In this document: positions 1-7,657 of the stretch, in pieces
How positions within the stretch are numbered: position 1 is the stretch's first letter
How the letters are laid out: each line of letters starts with the position of its first letter
Source of the DNA: Hyphomicrobiales bacterium
GTDB taxonomy: Bacteria > Pseudomonadota > Alphaproteobacteria > Rhizobiales > Rhizobiaceae
Direction of reading: 5' to 3'
Assembly (NCBI GenBank): GCA_900466575.1
Contig: UBMP01000031.1
Coordinates: 10,331-72,693, forward strand
DNA: 62,363 nt
Program-made: the position numbers and the translations under genes
Notes under the pieces: model-generated
Seen by the model: the letters and a program-made list of their open reading frames with translations, nothing else
Told to the model about the DNA's origin: nothing
The model's database searches: none

Positions 1-23
1 GTTCGATCTCTTCATGGAGAAGA

Positions 24-1007
24 ATGATGTCTCATGACCAAATGAGCGCCGACCGCGCTCGCCACTACGAAACCACCGTTGACTTGAACGCGCTTCAGCC
101 GCGTCTGTTGGCGCTGGCCGAGCAAGCAGCCACCTGCGCATTTAAAGTCCCGCAGATGATGGAGGCTTTGGGAAGAGGTCTGGAAGTGGCGGCAACGCTG
201 ATGCGCGCCGTTCCCATTCAGGAAGGCCGTCTCCTCGAACAGGGCATCGCGCTGCTTGCGGGTTACAATCCGGATCTGCGGGCTTTGACGGAAAACATCC
301 GCCTGCCCGTGACGCCTGCAGCCCTTCAGCTCGTCGAGATGAACAACGAGGCTCATTATCGCCGCCTCACGCTCGACGCTGATACCGGCGGGCGGAAAGG
401 TTACACGCCCGACATTCTCTTGGTCCACCTGTCGAAGCGGCTCGCTTACGTCGTCGATATTAAGCGCACGCTGGGCTCGTATGAAGCGACCCGGATCGTC
501 GATCTCAAAAATCGGATGCTGGCGTCATCGCTGGTCGTCCCGGATCTGCTTTACAAAGAACACCGTCGAATGACGGTCGATGAAGTCCGGGCGGTGATCA
601 TCAACGCGGACGGGCAGAAGATTGACATCGATCACGGCGTCTGGCCGCTCAGCCATCTCGACCATCTCCTGGAAATCGACGGGGCAGGCCTCGCGGTGGA
701 ATGGCTGCGAACGCAGTTTGCCTCTGCCATCGAGCGCAACTGGAAGACCGCCGTCAGGCAGCTCGCTGACAGCTACACTCGGAAACGAGATGGCGCGGGC
801 GACCGATCAAAAGCTGGAACTGACTTCGGATTGACCGCAGCAACCCTTGACCGGCGCGACCCTGACGCCGTCCGCGCCGCAAGTGATCCGGACACGTTGG
901 GTGGGTCGAACCACGGTTCGGATTCTGTCCAGCGCATCAGCGAAACGCAGCCATCGCCGTTGCGGGTCGGCTTCGCGCGCGCCCCGGATTTGGCAGCTGC
1001 GGGATAG
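24..1007 (+). CDS. Unrecognised protein with PD-(D/E)XK nuclease-like motif, first gene of an AAA+/M41 operon
   Basis: The 327-residue product is not one I can name. Residues 126-150 read as a strand pair with a proline-aspartate at 129-130 and an aspartate-isoleucine-lysine at 145-147. This spacing matches the PD-(D/E)XK nuclease core (PD, hydrophobic strand, D/E-x-K), so a metal-dependent nuclease fold is a reasonable guess. The last 70 residues are low-complexity and probably disordered. There is no signal peptide or membrane segment. The ATG at 24 has GGAG at 16-19; a second ATG at 27 could also serve. A 112-bp gap separates it from the next gene, and all four genes run the same way. That it is catalytic is inferred from the motif alone; a nuclease-like binding domain is an alternative. 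Confidence 0.6.
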   Translation: MMSHDQMSADRARHYETTVDLNALQPRLLALAEQAATCAFKVPQMMEALGRGLEVAATLMRAVPIQEGRLLEQGIALLAGYNPDLRALTENIRLPVTPAALQLVEMNNEAHYRRLTLDADTGGRKGYTPDILLVHLSKRLAYVVDIKRTLGSYEATRIVDLKNRMLASSLVVPDLLYKEHRRMTVDEVRAVIINADGQKIDIDHGVWPLSHLDHLLEIDGAGLAVEWLRTQFASAIERNWKTAVRQLADSYTRKRDGAGDRSKAGTDFGLTAATLDRRDPDAVRAASDPDTLGGSNHGSDSVQRISETQPSPLRVGFARAPDLAAAG

Positions 1008-1119
1008 CTCAGCGCTGCAAGGGCAGGCGGCGGCGAACGCCGCCCTCCTATCTCACCAACTTCTAAGCACATCAACGCCGCTTGAGCCACGCTCGCGGCG
1101 ACTGCGAAAGGGATGCCCT

Positions 1120-1536
1120 ATGTCAGACCTGACACCAAATTCTGATTACCTCCCGAAACCTGCACCTGCGCCGTCGCCGCAACCCGGTAAGCATGCCGTT
1201 GGTTCTGTGCAAACACCCTCCTGTTCGCCGTCCGAAGTGGCCGATCGGACCCGCCGGATCGTCTCGATCATGTCCCACCGCGGACAGGGGGCCGGGGTTG
1301 AGAATACGTCGCCAGATCCTGCCGTTGTGATTGCGGCGGCCATTCGTTTTGCGACAAGGCGCGGGCGCAGTCTTTCGGCGCTCCCAGCATCGATCCGCAT
1401 GCAGCTTCATCGCCTTTGCGATGGTGGTGATCCCGCAGCCTTGCTCGTCCGAGACTGGATCGAATGCAAACTCCCGGATGCAATCGCCGATGCTTTGGCC
1501 GAGACGGGTGAGGAAGCGACGAAGGGGAGGGCATGA
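1120..1536 (+). CDS. Small hypothetical protein between nuclease-like gene and AAA+ gene
   Basis: This is a 138-residue unrecognised protein. The frame is open further upstream, but ATG 1120 is preferred because it has an AAAGGG-like ribosome site and the upstream part overlaps the previous gene. The N-terminal 45 residues are rich in proline and serine. The C-terminal 90 residues look helical and amphipathic, with no catalytic motif. The stop codon overlaps the start of the AAA+ gene in an ATGA arrangement (1533-1536), so the two are probably translationally coupled and the product may be an adaptor or partner of that ATPase. The adaptor role is inference from gene order only. Confidence 0.55.
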   Translation: MSDLTPNSDYLPKPAPAPSPQPGKHAVGSVQTPSCSPSEVADRTRRIVSIMSHRGQGAGVENTSPDPAVVIAAAIRFATRRGRSLSALPASIRMQLHRLCDGGDPAALLVRDWIECKLPDAIADALAETGEEATKGRA

Positions 1537-3581
1537 TCATGCCGAGCAAAATCCAAATGAACACGGCCGACCGCATCACCCGTTACCTGCTACGCCGTCT
1601 TGAGCGAAAAGCGATCCGCGATGTCTATGAGCGCGCCGAGGCGCGCGGCCTCCTGGAGCGCAAGAGGGTTCCTTCAGCCGCCGGAGGGGAAATCATCGCG
1701 TGGCAGGTTCCGCAGACTCTGCCCGACACCCTGACTGGGCACTTTCGAACCGACGGCCTTTTGATCGAAAGGACGCTCGCACGCCCGGTTCCGCCCGACC
1801 CAGATCCGATGGCGGATCTGAGCATGGGCGAGGATTTGACGATCGGCCATACGGTTGACGGGACGCCTGTTCATGCCGTGAACGCAACCTCGTCACTGCG
1901 CGACAATTCCACGACAAAAGAAGACCGTGATGCTTTGGAAAGAGCGGCTTCCGCTTTTGGAGGCGCTGATCTCAAGCGCGACTATCTCCTGTTGCTGATC
2001 CGCTCCTGTCGTGCAAAGCCACATGTCGCCGACGCAGCCGTAGCGCTTCTGATCGCCAGGGCCATCGGTGAGACTGTGCCCGATCTGGGGTGCCTCCTCG
2101 ATGTCCTGCGACGTCCAGCGTCCGTGATCGTGCTGCAAACGGCGCTCGCCGAATTTGAGCAGCGCGTGGGCAGGATGCTTGAGAGAGGCTTGATCATGCC
2201 TTTTCCCCTCAGCCTGGTCGACGCCTTTGGAGATCGGGCGTTGAGCGGTCGTTACCGAGACCAGGAGAGTGATCGGCATCGGGTCATGACCATGTCCGGG
2301 AAAGGTCTTCGCGATATGTCGGCGCAAGCGATCCGCGACGCACTTGCCAAGGCGTCGCTGCACAAGACCATGCCGCTCTTCATCGCCGACGAATTGGCAT
2401 CGGCGGAGTTTCCACCACGTCTCGCCGCCGCCGCCGATGTGGTTTTGCAGACTGGCGGCATCGATCGGACGCTGCTGGTCGAGCTTCTTCACGTGTGCCT
2501 TTCCATTCCGCCGAAGACATCGCTGACGACGATGGAGGCCCGTGACTTCCAGCCGGGCGCTCTGGGGCTTGATGACCTTGCGCTTGCTCTGAGACCGGGA
2601 CGCACTGTCGAGGAAATCCTCACCGTTCTCACGGCGCTGACGGCAGCTACCGAAGCGGAGAAGGAGGGCGAAGATGAGGGAAGCGGTGATGGCAGCGGCC
2701 GATCGCGCAAGCTGAAGCCGCGGGGTCGTGAAAGGCTCGGACGGCTCACTCGCTCAAATCGTGGCGGCGCGTCCGATTTGACGATGCCCGAACCCCAGCC
2801 AACCGACGCCGAGCAAAAGCCCTCGACCACGAAATATCTCTCCGTCGAAACGCTCAGCGGCTACGGGCAAGCCAGGGACTGGGCGCTTGATCTCAAGGCA
2901 GACCTGTCGCTGTGGCGGCAGGGCAGTCTGGCATGGAGTGACATGTCGACGAAACTGCTGTTGAGCGGTCCGCCTGGAACAGGCAAAACAACCTTCGCAA
3001 GGGCGCTGCGCAACACACTTCAGGTTCCGTTGCTGGCGACGTCCCTCGCCACGATGCTGGAGCCCGGCTATCTCGGCGACGTTCTGAAATCGATGACGTC
3101 TGCCTTCGATACCGCTTGCGACCATGCCCCCGCAATCCTGTTCATCGACGAGTTCGAAAACATCGGCAAGAGGTCCAGCGGCGGTGACAAGAATGCCGAA
3201 TACTGGAACTCCATCGTTAACAGGATGCTCGAGTTACTCGACGGCGCGAACAGGACTGAGGGCGTCATCGTGGTGGCAGCCACCAATTTTGCCGACCGTA
3301 TCGATGCCGCGCTTCTGCGTTCGGGGCGGCTCGAGACCCGCATCGATATTCCCCTTCCAGACACGACGGCATTGGCAGGTATTCTTGGGCATCATCTCGG
3401 TGCTGATCTTGCCGCGGTCATCGGGACGCGGCCTCAGTCATCGCCGCGGACGCAAGCCGAAACTGGCAAGCTCGGCCCAGCGCATGCACCGCAAAAGTTG
3501 AGGAGGCGCAGTGAAAGCGGCCCCTCATCTGATCTGTCGTTGCATGAGGAACGGGTTGAGCCGAAGGGAGACCGAGCATGA
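1533..3581 (+). CDS. Soluble AAA+ ATPase, FtsH/VCP-like, with large N-terminal region
   Basis: This is a 682-residue ATPase. Residues 1-440 are a mostly helical region of no recognised family, ending in a charged low-complexity linker (about 375-410). The AAA+ core follows: Walker A GPPGTGKTT at about 479-487, Walker B ILFIDEFE at about 534-541, and a second-region-of-homology segment ATNFADRIDAALLRSGRLE with the arginine finger. The core resembles the FtsH ATPase, but there are no membrane segments. After the core the protein ends in about 55 low-complexity residues, and the helical lid expected next is instead encoded at the start of the following gene, which overlaps by ATGA. It probably unfolds or remodels substrates for that M41 partner. 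Role in defence or mobile-element biology is inferred from location only. Confidence 0.85.
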   Translation: MIMPSKIQMNTADRITRYLLRRLERKAIRDVYERAEARGLLERKRVPSAAGGEIIAWQVPQTLPDTLTGHFRTDGLLIERTLARPVPPDPDPMADLSMGEDLTIGHTVDGTPVHAVNATSSLRDNSTTKEDRDALERAASAFGGADLKRDYLLLLIRSCRAKPHVADAAVALLIARAIGETVPDLGCLLDVLRRPASVIVLQTALAEFEQRVGRMLERGLIMPFPLSLVDAFGDRALSGRYRDQESDRHRVMTMSGKGLRDMSAQAIRDALAKASLHKTMPLFIADELASAEFPPRLAAAADVVLQTGGIDRTLLVELLHVCLSIPPKTSLTTMEARDFQPGALGLDDLALALRPGRTVEEILTVLTALTAATEAEKEGEDEGSGDGSGRSRKLKPRGRERLGRLTRSNRGGASDLTMPEPQPTDAEQKPSTTKYLSVETLSGYGQARDWALDLKADLSLWRQGSLAWSDMSTKLLLSGPPGTGKTTFARALRNTLQVPLLATSLATMLEPGYLGDVLKSMTSAFDTACDHAPAILFIDEFENIGKRSSGGDKNAEYWNSIVNRMLELLDGANRTEGVIVVAATNFADRIDAALLRSGRLETRIDIPLPDTTALAGILGHHLGADLAAVIGTRPQSSPRTQAETGKLGPAHAPQKLRRRSESGPSSDLSLHEERVEPKGDRA

Positions 3582-4336
3582 TCAGCACTATGACACACCA
3601 CAACGTATCGGCTGCGGACACCCTGAGGCCTTTGGCGCTTCTGGCGACGGGGATGAGCGGTGCAGATATCGAGCGAGTTGTTCGTGAGGTCCGGGCCCGC
3701 TGCAGACGAAAAGGCGAACCGCTCACCTGGGAAATTCTGGAAGTAGCGTTGCGCCGGGATGACGACGGTCTTTCCGACGCCATCCGCCATCGCATCGCCG
3801 TTCACGAAATCGGCCATGCGCTCTGCTACGAACTCCCCGGCGTCGGTAGTGTCAACTCAGTGCGCCTTCACGGTCTCAGTGGGCAAACGGAAACCTTGAT
3901 TGACCGCGAGCGACTTCAGTTCCCGGTGGGCCTGCAGGACCACCTGGTTGCAATCATGGGCGGTCGCGCCGCGGAGTTTTTGATATTCGGCGGGAGAATG
4001 GTCGGCTCTGGAGGCGAGACACAGAGCGATCTGGCGCTCGCGACTGGGATCGCGATCAATCTCGAAACATCCTTCGGGATCGGCGGCGATCTCCCCCTGC
4101 TTTATCGTCCGCCGAGCACCATCGGAGACATCCTCCATTACAATCCGGCATTGGCGGAGCGGGTGCATGGAAGGCTGGAACAGGCGGAGCAGCGGGCGGA
4201 GGAACTGCTGCGTCCGCATCGCGAACTGATCGAGGCGCTGGGTGGAAAGCTGGTCGCGGCCCGTGTCCTCGAGGGCGCGACAATCAGAGCAGCGCTGGAG
4301 AGCGTTATGGCAGACGGCCACGCCGCGCCCCCCTGA
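3578..4336 (+). CDS. FtsH-type M41 zinc metalloprotease domain protein, soluble
   Basis: The product has 252 residues. Residues 16-58 resemble the C-terminal lid helices of an FtsH AAA domain (TGMSGADIERVVREV). An M41 peptidase domain follows: zinc motif HEIGH at 76-80 with catalytic Glu77, the MGGRAAEFLIFGG segment at 127-139, and the third zinc ligand as Asp151 in GETQSDLALAT. All metal ligands are present, so it should be active. FtsH is normally one membrane-anchored polypeptide with ATPase and protease fused; here the protease is a separate cytosolic protein whose start overlaps the ATPase stop (ATGA, 3578-3581). The two products probably assemble into one ATP-dependent protease. M41 assignment is strong; substrates are unknown. 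Confidence 0.85.
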   Translation: MISTMTHHNVSAADTLRPLALLATGMSGADIERVVREVRARCRRKGEPLTWEILEVALRRDDDGLSDAIRHRIAVHEIGHALCYELPGVGSVNSVRLHGLSGQTETLIDRERLQFPVGLQDHLVAIMGGRAAEFLIFGGRMVGSGGETQSDLALATGIAINLETSFGIGGDLPLLYRPPSTIGDILHYNPALAERVHGRLEQAEQRAEELLRPHRELIEALGGKLVAARVLEGATIRAALESVMADGHAAPP

Positions 4337-4453
4337 TGCGGCGTCGTTCGGAGGGCATGGCTTGTTTTGATTGGTCTTGCTTCAAGGCGCGTTGCGCACA
4401 TGTCGACATAGGTCAGCTTAAGTCTTCGGGACTTATCTCAAGTTATGCTTTTG

Positions 4454-4523
4454 CGATTCAAAACACGAGGTGCCCGATTCCAAAACATTGGCGCCGCGTT
4501 ACAGAACCGTGGAAAACCGATTC
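4454..4523. repeat. CGATTC iteron cluster 1, 21-bp period
   Basis: CGATTC occurs at 4454 and 4475 (exactly 21 bp apart) and again at 4518 (43 bp on), with a degenerate copy near 4496. After each good copy the pattern is A-rich followed by GG about 15 bp downstream. GTCGACATAGGTC at about 4403 and TCTCAAGTTATG at about 4436 lie just upstream. The same order recurs at 4766-4813. Two-turn spacing suggests a protein-binding array. The surrounding 4337-4894 shows no convincing gene. Confidence 0.55.
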
Positions 4524-4765
4524 TTGTGCAAACGCCGTGACGCGGGTGAAATCGAAGGAACACAGCATTGAAGGCTGGGCTGAAGGCCTCGACGTAGCCC
4601 GGGTTCGCGACGTGCGGGCCGCGCCGACGGGAGCGGTCTCGTTGGCGGGGGCGTATAAGCAGAGGCCCGTTATTGCCATGCTTTGCAGGCAAGTCGACAC
4701 AGGTCGTGGCAGCTTTCTGCCAACCTTATTCGATTTGGAACACGTCGTCTCAAGTTATGGAAGCG

Positions 4766-4813
4766 CGATTCTTATGTCTGGTTCGCCGATTCCAGATCAC
4801 GGTTTTACGATTC
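4766..4813. repeat. CGATTC iteron cluster 2, 21-bp period
   Basis: CGATTC occurs at 4766, 4787 and 4808, exactly 21 bp apart. As in cluster 1, a GTCGACACAGGTC-like block (about 4693) and TCTCAAGTTATG (4748-4759) precede it, so about 130 bp is an imperfect direct repeat of the first cluster. The spacing puts each copy on the same face of the helix. It lies about 80 bp upstream of the gene at 4895 and may regulate it, or be a replication, partition or transfer site. Confidence 0.55.
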
Positions 4814-4894
4814 AGAGACAAACGGCGTTTAGAAGGGGGGCAAGGTCGTAGCCCATTAAGGAGGGCCTGACGCAGTCCGCAACGGGGGAGGATC

Positions 4895-5266
4895 ATGATG
4901 ACGCGCAAGTTAAAGGAACAACGAAACGAAGAGCAACGCGTCCGCCAGGAAAAGCTAAGGGACAATAAGCGGGAAGAGTGCCGGGCCGAACGCGACCACA
5001 TGGCTCGCGCGCTTCTCTGGGTCATGATCAAGGAAACCTTGGGTGAGAAGGACCCACGCAAGGCGCTGGACCTTCTTCGGAACTCCGTAGTCGAAGAACT
5101 CGAGAAGCAGGGCTTCCATGTCAAATACGCTGAAGACGACTTCGAAGCGCTCGCTGCCAGGTACATCGCCTGTTTCCACTTCGGTATCACGCCTTTCCGG
5201 CCAAAGCCCCATCTCAAACCAAAAAAGGCTCCCAGTGGCGATCCGACGTCGGGTTCCCCATCCTGA
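4895..5266 (+). CDS. Hypothetical charged protein
   Basis: The product has 123 residues. The first 40 are very rich in Arg, Glu, Lys and Gln (a probable charged helix or coiled coil). A compact helical region with hydrophobic positions follows (ARALLWVMIKETLGEKDPRKALDLL, and a segment ending in AALAARYIACFHFGI-like sequence), then a Lys/Pro-rich tail. The family is not recognised. The start at 4895 is preceded by GGGGGAGG with good spacing. It stands alone after the iteron-bearing region and is followed directly by a long inverted repeat, which resembles a mobile-element regulator or small DNA-binding protein arrangement. Function is unknown. Confidence 0.6.
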   Translation: MMTRKLKEQRNEEQRVRQEKLRDNKREECRAERDHMARALLWVMIKETLGEKDPRKALDLLRNSVVEELEKQGFHVKYAEDDFEALAARYIACFHFGITPFRPKPHLKPKKAPSGDPTSGSPS

Positions 5267-5279
5267 CGCTTCCGCGTTC

Positions 5280-5374
5280 GTTTCTGTCAGTTTCTGCAAA
5301 CGGTGTTTATCTATAATCTGGTCTACTCCCCCCATTACTCCATAAAACGCCGTTTGCAGAAGAATCGCAGAAAC
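5280..5374. repeat. Long imperfect inverted repeat
   Basis: TTCTGCAAACGG at 5292-5303 is followed by TGTTTAT. Its near-exact complement lies at 5342-5361 (ATAAAACGCCGTTTGCAGAA), giving arms of 19-20 bp with one mismatch and one bulge around a 31-nt spacer. An outer pair, GTTTCTG at 5280 and CAGAAAC at 5368, extends the symmetry. It starts 14 bp after the preceding stop codon. It could be a terminator, a structured RNA or a relaxase/recombinase site; there is no T-tract that favours a simple terminator. Confidence 0.5.
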
Positions 5375-6270
5375 ATTACTGACTCGAAGCGGTCGGCAAA
5401 CCTCCAGTCAGTAGGCAGGTCGGGGCATCATTGCAAATTTTTGCTGGCACTGATTGGCGCGAATGGCCTTGGTGTTCAAAATGATTAAAACACATCAGAT
5501 TGGGACGAAAATTCGTCGGATGCCGAGGTACGCTGAAGCTGGTGATGCCAATGTCCGCCCAAAAAAAGGATACATAAACAATCAAAGATAGTATGTCCCG
5601 TTTCTAATAGGCACACATTCCATCAAAATGCGTCACTCGCATGGATCGCTGCATTTAATACAATCAGGGATGATAGTTCAGGCGAATAACCCCGACATTT
5701 GAGGGCTAACAAAAGATATTGAAAACGATATGCATTTTCACGGTGAACGATCCACCGGAAAACCAGCAGCCGGTGGTCCTGTCGCAAAAACTTAACATCG
5801 CCACCGCTTGTCGTGTAACCGTCCGAGGTAGGCTGCGGGATTCGGGTTTCGCGCGTATTAAGGTGCTGTGAAGGCACAAACGAACAGGCCGCACCAACTG
5901 AAGAACCCGCGGTAGCGATAAGTGGAAGGGATCAGTTTGAGCGCAAAACATTGGGCCAGCGGTCATCTTAATGTGCACCCGGCCCTTAAAGCTCAAACAT
6001 CGCACAAATCCCCTTGCCAAGCGGGCGCCATCGAGACACGACGCCACTGTGTCATGGTCAGCTTTCTCCTTGATGGCATCAAAATCTCCTCGTTTGCAGG
6101 GACGCTTGACGCCAAATTTGCTGACCCACGGAGTTTGGTCGAAGCCGAATACCGGCCTACATTTGATTGGGATTGTGGCTGCCATTTGATCGGAATGCCG
6201 GCCGGATTCATGTCGCAATCTGCACGCAAGCGTACTGCGGCATCCGCGACAATGAGCCCAGATCTACGCA
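5375..6270. other. Gene-poor stretch
   Basis: No convincing coding region is visible on either strand. A 92-codon minus-strand frame (6271 to 5993) starts in a TAATG overlap with the stop of the protein encoded at 6271-6936, which leaves translational coupling possible, but its composition is not persuasive. GC content is lower and more variable than in the flanks, as expected for transferred or decaying DNA. Confidence 0.4.
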
Positions 6271-6936
6271 TTACCGCGCCCCATGGGGCAGGTCTTCCAC
6301 TAACCCGCGCGCTCCTGGGGCATCTACGGTCCGAACCGCCGCAGGGGTCTTCGCCGGGATATGCGCGGCCGGTGGAATGTGGCCGGTGATCACAAGGACG
6401 TCGGTTACGCGTTTGCGGCGTCCAGGCGCAGCATCTGCATCAACAACCTGCCCCTTACTAAACGTGTCGCAGAACACCCAGCCGCTGACCGCCACCAGAT
6501 GTCCGGTCACTCTTACAGCACAAGGATGAGTTCGTTGCTCACCGGCCCTGTTTTCCAGGTAAGCTGCAAGGGTCGGCTTGCCCTTTACCTTCTGCCAGCT
6601 TACAGCAAATCCGAGCAGCCGGAACACCTTCTCAGTCTCAGCGAGATTCGTTCTCTTGATTAGAGGCGACCGGCGGCGGTACACCCAGCCCGACCCGTGA
6701 CGCACGAGCCTGTAGCAGTTATGAACCCGGGAGATCGGCTCCCCTGTGATTGCCGCCACTGCCGTCGGCCCGCAGAAGGCTCGCGACTTGGTGTCGTTGA
6801 CGACATCGTATAGGCGGCCTTGGACGATAGCTTTCACCGGGGCAGGAGCAATACTTGCGTCCGGCTTCTGCTCCGGCATGCGGCGAACGGAGGGGGTTGC
6901 GGAAGCGGTGGTGCCAGAGGCAGCCTTTCTTTTCAT
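6271..6936 (-). CDS. Putative papain-like/C39-like cysteine protease or inactive relative
   Basis: This 221-residue protein has a basic, Ala/Pro-rich N-terminal tail (1-35). A domain follows with Cys55 in AFCGPTAVAAITG, His146 in VTGHLVAVSG and Asp157 in the next strand. This Cys-His-Asp order and the CGPTA context match papain-fold and C39-like peptidases. There is no signal peptide, so it would act in the cytosol. The C-terminal 50 residues are Pro/Ala-rich. It is a single minus-strand gene between two repeat-rich non-coding stretches, consistent with mobile-element cargo. The fold call is moderate; proteolytic activity and target are not shown. A peptide-processing enzyme, deamidase or plasmid accessory protein are alternatives. 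Confidence 0.55.
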   Translation of the reverse strand: MKRKAASGTTASATPSVRRMPEQKPDASIAPAPVKAIVQGRLYDVVNDTKSRAFCGPTAVAAITGEPISRVHNCYRLVRHGSGWVYRRRSPLIKRTNLAETEKVFRLLGFAVSWQKVKGKPTLAAYLENRAGEQRTHPCAVRVTGHLVAVSGWVFCDTFSKGQVVDADAAPGRRKRVTDVLVITGHIPPAAHIPAKTPAAVRTVDAPGARGLVEDLPHGAR

Positions 6937-7141
6937 GATTTACGTCCTATAGTTGTTAATAAGACCGCAGAACATCTGTATAAGGGCATTTTGCCCGGCG
7001 GCTGCGTAGTTTGGGAGGAATTGCCGGGATCGCCTGACTGCGGTTGAGTCTCCTAAAAACACAGCATCCGTTTTCCGGCAATGAGGGGTTGCTCTGAAAG
7101 TTTCCGACGCGATAAGTGGCGTCGCGATAGGCGGCTCCGAT

Positions 7142-7310
7142 TGAAGTCTTCATTTTAAAGAAAATAAAAGACTTCAGTGGCTTAAGCGATGAGTGATTGA
7201 AATCATTGGCTATTTTTGGAGAAATAAAGACTACGATCCTCGGTTGTGCATCGTTGGAGTCTTTATTTTCGTCTTCGTCAGATGAGGGCGTTGGAGTCTT
7301 TCATTTTCCC
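7142..7310. repeat. AGTCTTT repeat cluster with hairpin
   Basis: Five copies of a roughly 15-bp element of consensus GRAGTCTTTYATTTT lie within 170 bp: direct at 7143-7156, 7256-7270 and 7293-7307, inverted at 7161-7175 and 7221-7232. The first two form a hairpin (TGAAGTCTT at 7142-7150 with AAGACTTCA at 7168-7176, plus ATTTT/AAAAT inside). CGTTGGAGTCTTT is repeated exactly at 7252 and 7289. The cluster sits in a 720-bp non-coding gap between a minus-strand gene and the methyltransferase gene. It could be an operator array or an origin-type iteron set. Confidence 0.6.
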
Positions 7311-7484
7311 GTTAACTATGTTTGCCGATTTATGGAAAACGGGCGGAGAAGCGGGCCGACATTCCGCCTTTTAAAGGCGAGAGGCTGCGATTTGCTTGAC
7401 CGAGTGCGAAATCGCTGCTCCCGAAGCCCGTCGATCAGATCACGTATGGGCCACAAACTGACGTCTCGGACGGAGCCCCCCGAT

Positions 7485-7510
7485 CACCGGCCTCCCGCGG
7501 GAGGCCGGTG
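7485..7510. repeat. Perfect 26-bp palindrome centred on CCGCGG
   Basis: Thirteen bases (CACCGGCCTCCCG) are followed without spacer by their exact reverse complement. The centre contains CCGCGG. It lies 148 bp upstream of the methyltransferase start. No T-tract follows, so it is not a typical terminator; a dimeric regulator site or the recognition site of the adjacent restriction system are possibilities. Confidence 0.6.
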
Positions 7511-7657
7511 GACTAGCAAGCCAACGGGAGGGCACCGCCGTGCTAAGGGCCTGGGAGAAGGCATTTGTGGGACTGGAAACCGTCGAAGGATCCGTGCATA
7601 CTTAGAACGAAAGAGAAACGAATATTGAGTACGATTCGCATCAGGGTACTGAGCCAG

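Noticed and set aside
4403-4813. CRISPR-like array
   Set aside because: The 21-bp units share only a short core and have no unique spacers of array length; no cas genes are present.
4336-4851. 171-codon plus-strand frame starting in a TGATG overlap with the M41 gene
   Set aside because: Composition is not protein-like, it spans the two iteron blocks, and its internal repetition is explained by the DNA repeats.
5706-6218. 170-codon minus-strand frame
   Set aside because: Cys/Arg/Ser-rich random composition with no RBS or domain.
5922-6389. 155-codon plus-strand frame
   Set aside because: No ribosome site, overlaps the end of the minus-strand protease gene, and shows no recognisable domain.
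7197-7628. 143-codon plus-strand frame before the methyltransferase
   Set aside because: It covers the AGTCTTT repeats and the 26-bp palindrome and looks like translated non-coding DNA.
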